NCBI GenBank assembly: GCA_946530565.1
Contig: CAMNAE010000009.1
Span: 1 to 15,710 of the forward strand
Origin: an uncultured Oscillibacter sp.
GTDB lineage: Bacteria > Bacillota > Clostridia > Oscillospirales > Oscillospiraceae
Length of the DNA: 15,710 nucleotides
Reading direction: 5' to 3'
Made by a program: the position numbers and the translations under genes. Positions 6,570 to 14,158 of the stretch are shown one piece after another. Each line of letters starts with the position of its first letter. Within the stretch, counting starts at the first letter, position 1. The notes beneath the pieces were generated by a model that was given only the letters and a program-made list of their open reading frames with translations, did no database searches and had not been told where the DNA came from.

Positions 6570-7859
6570 ATGTCTGCACATCTGAATTTGCGACGCGTGA
6601 TGGCGCTGCTGCTGGCGGCGTTGCTGCTCTGCGGCAGTGCAATTGTGTCATCTCCCCGCGCGTCGGCGGTGACACAGGCGCAGATCAACGCTCTCAAGGA
6701 TGACGCCGATGCGCTCCGGCAGGAGAAAAATGCACTGCAGAGCAAGATCAACGCGATCTCAAACGACATCTCTGAGACGACCAATAAAAAAGTCCTGCTC
6801 GACGAGAAGATCGCACTTTTGAGCGAAGAGATCGAAAACGCTGAGGCGCAGATCGCGCTCTATGAAGACCTGATCGCCCAGACGGAGGCGGAGCTTGCCG
6901 ATGCCGAGGCACGCGAGGCGGCACAGTATGAGCTCTTCTGCGAACGGGTGCGTGCGATGGAGGAGCGCGGCGAGATCTCCTACTGGTCTGTGCTCTTCAA
7001 GGCCTCCAGCTTTACAGACATGCTCTCCCGGCTCGATATCATCAATGAGATCATGGACTCGGATCAGAAGGTGATCGATGATCTCAAGGCTCTTCAGGTC
7101 GAGATCGCTGCGAAGAAGGCTGAGCTCGAGGAGCAGAAGCGTGCTGAGGAGGAGGCAAAGGCAGAACTCGAGGAGAAGCAGGCGGAGCTCGACCGTGAGC
7201 GCGCTGAGGCAAACGCACTGATCGCGCAGCTGCAGGCGAGCCGCAGTGAGTACCAGGAGGATATGGACGATCTCTCCGCCGAGGAGAATCAGGTCCAGGC
7301 TCGGATCAAGGAACTGACCGCTCAGCTCGCCGCCGAGGAAGAGGCTCGGCGCAAGAGGGAGGAGGCTGAGCGTGCTGCAGCGGCCGCGGCTGCTGCGGCG
7401 GCGAGAAACAACAGCTCTTCTAGTTCCTCGAGCTCTGCAAGCGGAACCTCCGGCGGCTTCAGCTGGCCGGTCGGAAGCCACTATATCACGTCGACCTTCG
7501 GCGGACGGGCTTCGCCCGGCGGTATCGGATCCACGAATCACAAGGGCATAGACATCGGCCGCGTGGGCTATACCACCGCGATCCATCCTGCAAAATCCGG
7601 TACCGTGATCATCTCTGAGTACTCCAGCTCCTATGGAAATTATGTAGTCGTTTCCCACGGCGGCGGTGTCACGACGCTCTATGCCCATATGAGTTCCCGC
7701 TCTGTCGAGGAAGGACAGTCGGTCACGACCTCCTCCACACTCGGTATCACAGGATCCACAGGGCATTCGACCGGGCCGCATCTGCACTTTGAGATCAGCA
7801 TCAACGGAAACCGTGTCAATCCGCTCAACTATCTTGGCGGCTACACGCTCGCTGGTTGA
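6570..7859 (+). CDS. Secreted coiled-coil M23 (LytM) peptidoglycan hydrolase, probable FtsEX partner
   Basis: 429-residue exported protein. A signal peptide (Arg8-Arg9, hydrophobic 10-26, probable cleavage after Ala-Ser-Ala at 31-33) precedes a long charged coiled coil (about 35-275), ten Ala (269-278), a Ser-rich linker (282-294) and a C-terminal M23 domain (about 297-429). The zinc and catalytic residues are present: His324-x3-Asp328, His373 (YAHMS), and His404-x-His406 (HLHFE). It is therefore likely an active endopeptidase, not a degenerate activator like EnvC. The build resembles PcsB and CwlO, coiled-coil hydrolases controlled by FtsEX, although those carry CHAP or NlpC/P60 domains; the M23 end is EnvC-like. 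The ATG at 6570 has GGAGGTG 7 nt upstream, placed in the ftsX end. Last gene of the operon; a strong terminator follows. Confidence 0.9.
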   Translation: MSAHLNLRRVMALLLAALLLCGSAIVSSPRASAVTQAQINALKDDADALRQEKNALQSKINAISNDISETTNKKVLLDEKIALLSEEIENAEAQIALYEDLIAQTEAELADAEAREAAQYELFCERVRAMEERGEISYWSVLFKASSFTDMLSRLDIINEIMDSDQKVIDDLKALQVEIAAKKAELEEQKRAEEEAKAELEEKQAELDRERAEANALIAQLQASRSEYQEDMDDLSAEENQVQARIKELTAQLAAEEEARRKREEAERAAAAAAAAAARNNSSSSSSSSASGTSGGFSWPVGSHYITSTFGGRASPGGIGSTNHKGIDIGRVGYTTAIHPAKSGTVIISEYSSSYGNYVVVSHGGGVTTLYAHMSSRSVEEGQSVTTSSTLGITGSTGHSTGPHLHFEISINGNRVNPLNYLGGYTLAG

Positions 7860-7888
7860 TCACGGCAGATATCACGATCATACTTTTG

Positions 7889-7922
7889 TGCGGCGCTCTT
7901 TTTGCGGAGCGCCGCATTTTTT
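7889..7922 (+). terminator. Intrinsic terminator of the ftsEX-hydrolase operon
   Basis: A perfect 10-bp stem, TGCGGCGCTC (7889-7898) with GAGCGCCGCA (7907-7916), has an 8-nt loop. A six-T run follows at 7917-7922. It lies 30 nt after the hydrolase stop. Confidence 0.95.
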
Positions 7923-7956
7923 GACACATTAGAGTCTTTTTTATTCTGCCCGGCTG

Positions 7957-7965
7957 TGGTAAAAT
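7957..7965 (+). promoter_or_regulatory. Probable extended -10 promoter of the DUF4317 gene
   Basis: TGG-TAAAAT (TG motif at 7957-7958, -10 at 7960-7965) gives a start near 7972 and a leader of about 48 nt. At 17-nt spacing there is only a T-run in the -35 position. A perfect TTGACA at 7921-7926 is 33 nt away, too far to pair with it, and overlaps the preceding terminator T-run. Confidence 0.5.
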
Positions 7966-8019
7966 ACTTTTTGCCTTGCGGCATTGAATCTTAAAGAGTA
8001 ACAGGAGCGATCCCCGATC

Positions 8020-9150
8020 ATGATGAATTTGAGTGAGCGCAACGAGCTAAGACGCCGCCTGCGCACCGAAAAGACCAATATCAACCACATCTACGGCTGC
8101 TATGTCAACGGCGCCAAAGAGGTGGTCTCCTATTTTGATGAGTCTCTAGGCATGCTCCCTGAGGAAGAGGCCGAACTCTATCTTGACATTCTGAAAAAAA
8201 CGCTTTCGGGGACCCTTGGCAAGAACCTCGTCGATCTCCCCTTTGAGACACATCAGGTGGCGGAAAGTGAGGAGCACCATCTCCTTATGGCACTGCGGGA
8301 ATCCGAGCTGCAGGAGGAGCCTCTGCGGGAGCGTTTTTTTGCAAGTCTGATCGAGCACATTGACATGCGAGGAGAAAACTACTGCATTCTTCTGGCCTCG
8401 GAGGCTTACGATGTCCCGGTGAAAAAGAAGGATGTGACTGAAGAGCGCGTCCATGAGGAGGTGTTTCGCTACTTCCTCTGCGCGATCTGCCCGGTCAAGA
8501 GCGCGGGGGAGGGACTCCGCTACGATACCGACAGCCGCAGCTTCCGTTCACTGCCCTCGGGTCAGTATATCGCAGCTCCGGAGTGCGGTTTTCTCTTTCC
8601 GTCATTCGAGGATCGCCGTGCGAATATCTATGATCTGCTCTACTATGCGCACAAGCCCGCTGAGCTCCATCAGGAGCTGATCGACGGTTTCTTCCGCATT
8701 AGTCCGCCGCTGTCCGCTCCGGAGCAGCTCAATACCTTCCAGGCGGCTCTGGAAACAGAACTCGAGGATCGCTGCAGCTTCCAGGTGGTGCAGTCGGTGC
8801 ATGAACAGCTCCAGGAGCTTGTGGAGACACACCGGGAGCAGAAGGATGCACCTCCTCTGCGTATCACCGCAGGCGAGGTCTCTGCGCTTTTAAACGAGAG
8901 CGGCATTGAAGCGCCGCTTGCCCAAAAAGTATCCGAGGCCTGTGAGAAAAGCTTCGGGGAAGACAGCTTTGCACCCGAGAATATGATGGACACGAAGCGT
9001 TTCCTTGTCTCTACACCGTCGATCCAGATCTCCACGAACGCGGAAGGACGCAGTCAGATCGAAGCAAAAGTGATCGACGGGCGGCACTATATCATGATCC
9101 CGGCAGACGACGGCGTCAGTATCAACGGGATCGCCGTGCATATTTCTTAA
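8020..9150 (+). CDS. DUF4317 family protein of unknown function
   Basis: 376 residues. I recognise the N-terminal signature RRRLRTEKTNINHIYGCYV with following FDESLG as the DUF4317 family, common in Clostridia and without known function. The protein is acidic and soluble. I see no signal peptide, membrane segment, nucleotide-binding motif or clear metal-binding cluster. The middle part (about 100-235) mixes beta and helix, 240-280 is helical and charged, and the last 45 residues (ISTNAEGRSQIEAKVIDG region) look beta-rich. Two ATG codons in a row occur at 8020 and 8023. The first is nearer the AGGAG at 8003-8007, though its 12-nt spacing is long. It has its own probable promoter, and a small hairpin separates it from the dehydrogenase 39 nt downstream. 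No neighbour suggests a role. Confidence 0.85.
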   Translation: MMNLSERNELRRRLRTEKTNINHIYGCYVNGAKEVVSYFDESLGMLPEEEAELYLDILKKTLSGTLGKNLVDLPFETHQVAESEEHHLLMALRESELQEEPLRERFFASLIEHIDMRGENYCILLASEAYDVPVKKKDVTEERVHEEVFRYFLCAICPVKSAGEGLRYDTDSRSFRSLPSGQYIAAPECGFLFPSFEDRRANIYDLLYYAHKPAELHQELIDGFFRISPPLSAPEQLNTFQAALETELEDRCSFQVVQSVHEQLQELVETHREQKDAPPLRITAGEVSALLNESGIEAPLAQKVSEACEKSFGEDSFAPENMMDTKRFLVSTPSIQISTNAEGRSQIEAKVIDGRHYIMIPADDGVSINGIAVHIS

Positions 9151-9155
9151 TACTG

Positions 9156-9178
9156 AGGATCAAATGATCCTTGTTTTT
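9156..9178 (+). terminator. Small hairpin with T-tract after the DUF4317 gene (weak terminator or attenuator)
   Basis: AGGATC (9156-9161) pairs with GATCCT (9166-9171) around an AAAT loop and is followed by TGTTTTT (9172-9178). The stem is short, so partial termination seems more likely than a full stop. It lies 6 nt after the DUF4317 stop and directly before the next ribosome site, GGGAGG. Confidence 0.45.
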
Positions 9179-9189
9179 GGGAGGCACTT

Positions 9190-10077
9190 ATGAACAAGCT
9201 CGCGTATCTAGGCCTTGGCACCATGGGCTCCGGTATTGCCCACAATCTTATGAAAAGCGGGATCCCCCTGCATGTATGGAACCGCACGCAGTCTGGAGAG
9301 AGCCGCGGCTGGAAAAACGCGCAGTGGCTTGCGCAGGAGGGTGCGACGCTGTGCGCTGACATTTCCGATGCGGTTCGGGATGCTGACTATATCGGTTTGT
9401 GCCTGATGGGAGATGCAGATGTCTGTGAAGTCGCTGAGCGCATTCGTGCTTTTGTGAAGCCCGGCGCGGTGATCGTGGACAATACGACGGCATCTCCGCA
9501 AAACGCGAGAAAAATGCAGGCCTTTTTCAAAGAAGCCGGCGCATATTATCTCGACGCACCGGTCAGCGGCGGGGAAAAGGGCGCGCGCGGCGGGACATTG
9601 GCGATCATGGTCGGCGGCGACGAGAAAGCCTATCAAAGCGTTGAACCGCTGCTCAATTGCTGCGCCGCGACGCCCCGTTATATGGGCCCGAGCGGCAGCG
9701 GAGAGATCACGAAAGCGCTGAATCAGATGATGGTCGCGATCAACCAGGCCGGTGTTTGCGAGGCTTTCTACTATGCGCGAAAGAGCGGCGTGGATCTCGA
9801 AAATCTCTTTGAGATACTGACGAACGCCTGGGCGAAAAGCGCTATGCTCGACCGCTCTGTGCCCGAGTGCCTGATCCCCGATCAGTATCACACCGGCGCG
9901 CGGCTCCGGAATATGTCCAAGGATCTGCGGATCGCGTCAAAAATGGCGCAGGATCAGGGAGGGAGCGGCCCGCTGTTCAGTGTGGCAAATGCCTACTATC
10001 AGGACGCTGAGGCGCGCGGTATGGGCGATCTGGACATCGCCGCGGTGATCGGTCTTGTGGAGGAGCGCCTGCACTAA
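9190..10077 (+). CDS. NAD(P)-dependent beta-hydroxyacid dehydrogenase, second paralogue
   Basis: 295-residue member of the same family as the protein at 2701. Motifs: GLGTMG 8-13; Asn31-Arg32-Thr33 at the end of the second strand (VWNRT), which in this family is linked to NADP(H) use as in glyoxylate/succinic semialdehyde reductases; DAPVSGG 122-128; and catalytic Lys175. The usual Asn-Asn pair after the lysine is Asn178-Gln179 here. Lys244-Asp245 is conserved. The ATG at 9190 has GGGAGG 5 nt upstream and puts the Rossmann strand at the N-terminus. A glyoxylate or semialdehyde reductase role is possible but unproven. It sits between the DUF4317 gene and comEC with short gaps (39 and 42 nt) and no promoter of its own that I can see. 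It has clearly diverged from the first paralogue, so this is not a recent duplication. Confidence 0.9.
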   Translation: MNKLAYLGLGTMGSGIAHNLMKSGIPLHVWNRTQSGESRGWKNAQWLAQEGATLCADISDAVRDADYIGLCLMGDADVCEVAERIRAFVKPGAVIVDNTTASPQNARKMQAFFKEAGAYYLDAPVSGGEKGARGGTLAIMVGGDEKAYQSVEPLLNCCAATPRYMGPSGSGEITKALNQMMVAINQAGVCEAFYYARKSGVDLENLFEILTNAWAKSAMLDRSVPECLIPDQYHTGARLRNMSKDLRIASKMAQDQGGSGPLFSVANAYYQDAEARGMGDLDIAAVIGLVEERLH

Positions 10078-10119
10078 CGGATATAGCGGCAAACGATAAA
10101 CGGGGAGGGACAGAAAAAC

Positions 10120-12372
10120 GTGCGCACGCTTGCCTGGATCTGCGGAGGCTTCTCGGGAGCGATCCTGCTTTCTCAGCTGCTCCCTTCGAGTGTAAGCGGC
10201 TGGCTTTTCTGCGTGCTCCCCTGCGTGCTGCTGCTCCTTGCGGTATTCCTGCCAAGGGGGCTTTCAGCGCGTCTCATTGCCTTTTCCGTATCATTTGCGC
10301 TCGGGCTCGCTTTCAATGCGGCGGCCTGCATTTCAGCCAAGCATCAGACGGAACCTTGGATCACTGACGAATATATCATTGCCGAGATCCGCCTTGATCG
10401 CTTTCCGGTCGTATCCGGCGACCGCAGCCGTGCGGACGGGCATATCGAGGGTACCGGCACACGTGTAGCACTCTACGGTGATCGCTCACTTCTTTCGCTG
10501 TGTCCCGGGCAAGTCTTAAGCGGAGAGGTGCGCTTTTATGACGCCGCGACGAGAAACGGAGAAAAGCGCACACAGTATACCTCTCAGGGGATCCATCTTG
10601 TTGGATACCTGCGCAGCGGCCGCGACTATTCTGTCAGTGCACCCGCCGGCTCTGTACTCTATTTGCCGCAGTATGCGCGGCAGAGGATCCTGCAGATCAT
10701 AGATGCTGAGCTTTCCGGTGACAGTGCTGCTTTATTAAAGGCGCTCCTTACAGGAGACCGATCGAGCCTGTCGGTTTCTGCTTCCACTGCTCTGCAGGAG
10801 GCTGGCGTCTCTCACATGATCGCGATCTCCGGTATGCACCTCGGCTTCTTGCTGACGATGCTCACATTGCTGCTGCGATCGCGGCGGCGTCTGGTCCTGT
10901 TCGCGGCGGTCCCCGTTCTTTTGTTCTATGTGCTTCTGACGGGTTCTCAGCCCTCGGCCGAACGCGCCATGATCATGCTGCTCCTGCCGCTGATCGCTTT
11001 TCAGTTTGAGCGTGAGGCCGACGGCATTACGACCATGCTGCTTGCACTCAGTCTCATTTTGATCGGAAACCCGTTTGCCGCTGCCTCTGCAGGGGCGCAG
11101 CTCTCGTTTGCCTCGGTCGCGGGCCTCATGCTCATCACACCGCGCATCTATGATGCGCTGACGAAGGGGAAGCATCCTAACCTGCCGCTCCGCGTGCTTT
11201 TGACGTCTCTTTCCGCTTCCGCCGGGGTTCTGATCACGACCACGCCGCTGACGCTGCTGCATTTCCGATCCTTTGCGCTGACGGCGCCGCTCGGCAACCT
11301 CCTGTGCCTGTGGGCGGCGGAGGGGGCGTTTCTTTCAGGGCTGCTCGCCGTTGTGCTCGGCGCGCTTTTGCTGCCGCTTGGTACCGCTGCTGCCATGCTG
11401 CCGGGGCTTCTGCTCCGCTATATCCTGCTGGCGACACGCGGTCTTTCCCATATTCCGTTTCACCGACTCTCGCTCTCGTTTCCCCGTTTCGGGCTCTGGC
11501 TCGCACTTGCGTATACTGCAGTGATCCTGGCGTTTGTTTTTCGAGAGCGCCTGTCGCCGGGGCGCATCGGTGCGCTTGCCGGAGGGCTTGCGCTGACGCT
11601 TGGCTTTTGCATGTTCTTCGGCACTTTACCTCCAGATGCTGCACTCCACACCTGCGTCGTCGACGTCGGACAGGGCTCCTGCACGATCCTGGGTCAAGGC
11701 AGCAGCTACTGCATGGTCGACTGCGGCTCTGGCAGCGGCGGCACTTATGCGGCAGGGAACGCGCGCGAGGCACTTACAGCCATGCGGGGCATGACCATCC
11801 AGGCACTGATCCTGACGCATTACGATGCCGACCATATCAACGGCCTTGAATCGCTGCTGGAGCTGATCGATGTTGAAGAGCTGATCCTTCCGGATGTGGA
11901 GGATGACTCCGGCGGAAGATCGACGGCAGAGCGCCTGGCAGGGGTGCATGGGCTCAGGATCCGATATCTCAGAGAGAAGACACCGCTGGTGCTGGGCAAT
12001 GCACTCGTGTATCTCTATCCGCCGCTCACGAGCGGCGAAGACAACGAGAAGGGCCTGGCGCTGCGCGCCTCTTACAGTGGCTATGACGTACTGATCACCG
12101 GTGATATGAACATCGCCACCGAGGAAGCACTGCTCGCAGCGTATCCGATGAACGAGATCGAATGCCTTGTGGTTGGACATCACGGCTCAAAATACTCGAC
12201 AGGCGAGCGTCTGCTCGCTGACATCACACCAGAGATCGCCTGTATCAGCGTGGGTGTCAACCGATACGGCCACCCGTCTGATGAAGTCCTTGATCGGCTT
12301 GCGGCATTTGGGTGTGAGGTGCACAGGACCGATGAGGAAGGCTCTGTCTTTCTTACGTCCGATCCATCATAA
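10120..12372 (+). CDS. comEC: DNA internalization / competence protein ComEC (Rec2)
   Basis: 750-residue inner-membrane channel protein for uptake of single-stranded DNA in transformation. It has all three expected parts. The N-terminal region has membrane helices at about 8-70 and a soluble DUF4131-like/OB segment at about 80-180. The central competence domain (about 200-500) contains LLTGDRSSLS 209-218, the conserved SHMIAISGMH 231-240 and many membrane helices. The C-terminal metallo-beta-lactamase-like domain (about 510-750) has VDVGQGS 514-520, THYDADH 566-572, TGD 660-662 and GHHGS 686-690, with the metal ligands kept. It starts at GTG 10120, with GGGGAGG 11 nt upstream. No comEA is adjacent. 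The comEC-holA order is common in Firmicutes. The gene is intact; whether the cell is competent cannot be judged here. Confidence 0.96.
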   Translation: MRTLAWICGGFSGAILLSQLLPSSVSGWLFCVLPCVLLLLAVFLPRGLSARLIAFSVSFALGLAFNAAACISAKHQTEPWITDEYIIAEIRLDRFPVVSGDRSRADGHIEGTGTRVALYGDRSLLSLCPGQVLSGEVRFYDAATRNGEKRTQYTSQGIHLVGYLRSGRDYSVSAPAGSVLYLPQYARQRILQIIDAELSGDSAALLKALLTGDRSSLSVSASTALQEAGVSHMIAISGMHLGFLLTMLTLLLRSRRRLVLFAAVPVLLFYVLLTGSQPSAERAMIMLLLPLIAFQFEREADGITTMLLALSLILIGNPFAAASAGAQLSFASVAGLMLITPRIYDALTKGKHPNLPLRVLLTSLSASAGVLITTTPLTLLHFRSFALTAPLGNLLCLWAAEGAFLSGLLAVVLGALLLPLGTAAAMLPGLLLRYILLATRGLSHIPFHRLSLSFPRFGLWLALAYTAVILAFVFRERLSPGRIGALAGGLALTLGFCMFFGTLPPDAALHTCVVDVGQGSCTILGQGSSYCMVDCGSGSGGTYAAGNAREALTAMRGMTIQALILTHYDADHINGLESLLELIDVEELILPDVEDDSGGRSTAERLAGVHGLRIRYLREKTPLVLGNALVYLYPPLTSGEDNEKGLALRASYSGYDVLITGDMNIATEEALLAAYPMNEIECLVVGHHGSKYSTGERLLADITPEIACISVGVNRYGHPSDEVLDRLAAFGCEVHRTDEEGSVFLTSDPS

Positions 12373-12402
12373 CCATCAGAGGAAGAGGGGAGGGAGCGCT
12401 CA

Positions 12403-13479
12403 ATGGCAGAGCGAAAAAAAAGCGGCGGCAAGGGCTTTCAGACCGTTCGCAAGGATATCAGAGAGCAGACGATCCATCCCTTTTATGTGCTTTACGGAGA
12501 AGAGAGCTACCTGAGAGACCGCACGCTCGAGCAGCTTCGTGAGGCACTGCTCTCCGGAGGCTTTGCAGAATTCAATTTTCATCGCGTCGCCGGCAGGGAT
12601 TTAAAAGCTGAGCAGATCATTGAGCTGACAGAGGCCATGCCGATGATGGGAGAGCGCACACTCGTGGAGCTCTGGGATTATGACCTGATGAACGGTACAA
12701 GAGCTGAGCGGGAGAAAATGGCGGAGCTCCTGGCGGATCTTTCGCCCTGGTGCTGTCTTGTTTTCGTATATGATACGATCTCCTTTTCGCTCAACGCACG
12801 TCCTGGCAGCGCAAAAGAGGATGGGAAGGACACGAGCCGCTCGACCCTTCGAAAACTGCTCAGGGACAATGACCGACTCATCGAGCTCAGTGCGGCGGAC
12901 GAAGCGGATCTTTCCGACTGGGTCGTCCGTCAGTTCGCACAGCGGAAAAAAAAGATAGACCGCGCCGCGGCAGAACACCTGATCTTCACGAGCGGGAACC
13001 TGATGGCAGCACTGATCCCCGAGATCGAAAAGCTCGCGCATTGCTCAGAACGCCCGGAGATCACAAAAAAAGAGATCGACACGGTCGCAAGCCCCATCCT
13101 TGCAACGCAGGTCTTTCGCATCGCCGACGCGGTGGTGCAGGGAGAGCGGGAACAGGCGGCGGTCATCCTCGGAGAGCTTTTGCGCATGCGCGAGGAGCCA
13201 GGCAAGATCCTCAATATGCTTGCGCTGCAGCTCAGAAAGCTCTATGCCGCGCGGCTTGCGCTTGACTATGGCCTTGGCGCCTCGTACCTGAAAGACCAAT
13301 GGGAGATGAAAGACTACCCGGCAAAACTCCTGATGGGCGCAGCAAAGCGGACGACGCTCACCTGGTGTGAAGAAGCACTCAAACTCTGTCAGACACTTGA
13401 CAGGCGGTTTAAGAGCGAAAACGGGATCGATGAGATCGGCGAACTGAAACTGCTGCTCGTCCGTCTGGAGGTGACCTGA
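12403..13479 (+). CDS. holA: DNA polymerase III subunit delta
   Basis: 358-residue clamp-loader subunit that opens the beta sliding clamp during replication. The N-terminal lysine-rich stretch (1-20) is followed by the family start FYVLYGEESYL (27-37). Here the P-loop position is degenerate, as expected for delta, which does not bind ATP. An AAA+-like fold continues to about 230, with VFVYDTISFS in the middle, and the C-terminal helical collar domain spans about 245-358 (ILNMLALQLRKLYAARLAL). The ATG at 12403 has a very strong AGGGGAGGGAG site (12385-12395). It lies 30 nt after comEC and overlaps the next start by 1 nt (TGATG at 13477-13481), so the two downstream genes are coupled. This pairing with comEC is normal and constitutive replication use is expected. 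Confidence 0.94.
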   Translation: MAERKKSGGKGFQTVRKDIREQTIHPFYVLYGEESYLRDRTLEQLREALLSGGFAEFNFHRVAGRDLKAEQIIELTEAMPMMGERTLVELWDYDLMNGTRAEREKMAELLADLSPWCCLVFVYDTISFSLNARPGSAKEDGKDTSRSTLRKLLRDNDRLIELSAADEADLSDWVVRQFAQRKKKIDRAAAEHLIFTSGNLMAALIPEIEKLAHCSERPEITKKEIDTVASPILATQVFRIADAVVQGEREQAAVILGELLRMREEPGKILNMLALQLRKLYAARLALDYGLGASYLKDQWEMKDYPAKLLMGAAKRTTLTWCEEALKLCQTLDRRFKSENGIDEIGELKLLLVRLEVT

Positions 13480-14093
13480 TGAAGCTGCGAGTGCGTGAGG
13501 CTATACTGGTAGAGGGACGCTACGATAAGAACACACTTGCACAGGTTGTGGATGCGCTGATCATCCCGGCAGACGGTTTTTCGATCTTCCGCAATAAAGA
13601 AAAGATCCGCTATCTCCGCCGGATCGCAGAGGAGCGCGGACTGATCATTCTGACTGATTCCGACGGCGCAGGTTTTTTGATCCGCAGCCACCTGAAGGGA
13701 CAGCTGCCGGAGCAAAAGCTCAAACAGGCTTATGTCCCGGAGATCTCCGGAAAGGAGCCGAGAAAAAGGGCACCCGGGAAAGAGGGCTTGCTCGGCGTCG
13801 AGGGCATGAGAAAAGACGTATTGATCGCCGCACTGCGTTCGTGTGGAGCGACCTTTGAAGATTCACAGCCGCAGACGGTCGGCAAAGATCCCATCACGAA
13901 AGCAGACCTCATGCGTCTGGGCCTTGCGGGAGGGGAGGGGAGTGCCGCGCTCCGCCTCCAACTGCAGCAAAAACTGGACCTGCCGAGCAAAATGACCGCG
14001 AACGCGCTTTTACAAGCGCTGAATCTTTTGTATTCCAAAGCTGAGCTTGAGAACGCGATCGCTGGGATAAAAGAGAAAAAAGGCGTAAAATAG
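13479..14093 (+). CDS. Toprim and DUF4093 protein, RNase M5-like
   Basis: 204 residues. An N-terminal Toprim domain (about 5-90) shows the catalytic glutamate in ILVEGRYDK (Glu12) and the DxD motif in LTDSDGAGF (Asp60, Asp62). The C-terminal part (about 95-200, starting near GKEGLLGVEGMRKDVLIAAL) matches the domain I know as DUF4093. Both are also found in RNase M5, which matures 5S rRNA. However, this protein has DSDGAGF where typical RNase M5 has a DPDFPG-type motif, and it is not next to rsmA, so I do not give it the name rnmV. It could be a sister family acting on another RNA. It is translationally coupled to holA (1-nt overlap) with GGAGGTGA at 13468-13474. The yajC promoter starts 3 nt after its stop. 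Confidence 0.82.
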   Translation: MKLRVREAILVEGRYDKNTLAQVVDALIIPADGFSIFRNKEKIRYLRRIAEERGLIILTDSDGAGFLIRSHLKGQLPEQKLKQAYVPEISGKEPRKRAPGKEGLLGVEGMRKDVLIAALRSCGATFEDSQPQTVGKDPITKADLMRLGLAGGEGSAALRLQLQQKLDLPSKMTANALLQALNLLYSKAELENAIAGIKEKKGVK

Positions 14094-14095
14094 TC

Positions 14096-14124
14096 TTGCA
14101 AATCAGACGCGATTTGCCTATAAT
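14096..14124 (+). promoter_or_regulatory. Sigma-A promoter of yajC
   Basis: -35 TTGCAA (14096-14101), 17-nt spacer, consensus -10 TATAAT (14119-14124). The predicted start near 14131 gives a leader of about 28 nt. Confidence 0.88.
14098..14117 (+). promoter_or_regulatory. Inverted repeat inside the yajC promoter (operator candidate)
   Basis: GCAAATC (14098-14104) and GATTTGC (14111-14117) are a perfect 7-bp inverted repeat with a 6-bp centre. The repeat overlaps the -35 box and fills the spacer up to 1 bp before the -10. Its position fits repressor binding. No T-run follows, so it is a poor terminator for the gene before it. Confidence 0.5.
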
Positions 14125-14158
14125 AAAAACACTTGTACCGAAAAAGGAGAGAAACAAC

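Noticed and set aside
6759..7787. A 342-codon open frame on the minus strand opposite the M23 hydrolase.
   Set aside because: It is antisense to a GC-rich coiled-coil gene with strong codon bias, has no recognisable motif, and its Leu/Arg-rich product is what such an antisense frame would give.
7921..7926. A consensus TTGACA as -35 of the DUF4317 promoter.
   Set aside because: At 17-nt spacing no -10-like hexamer follows, and the real -10 candidate is 33 nt away. It probably arises from the terminator T-run followed by GACA.
10735..11262. A 175-codon minus-strand frame inside comEC, rich in Gln and Arg.
   Set aside because: It is a mirror of the Leu-rich membrane part of comEC; no independent support.
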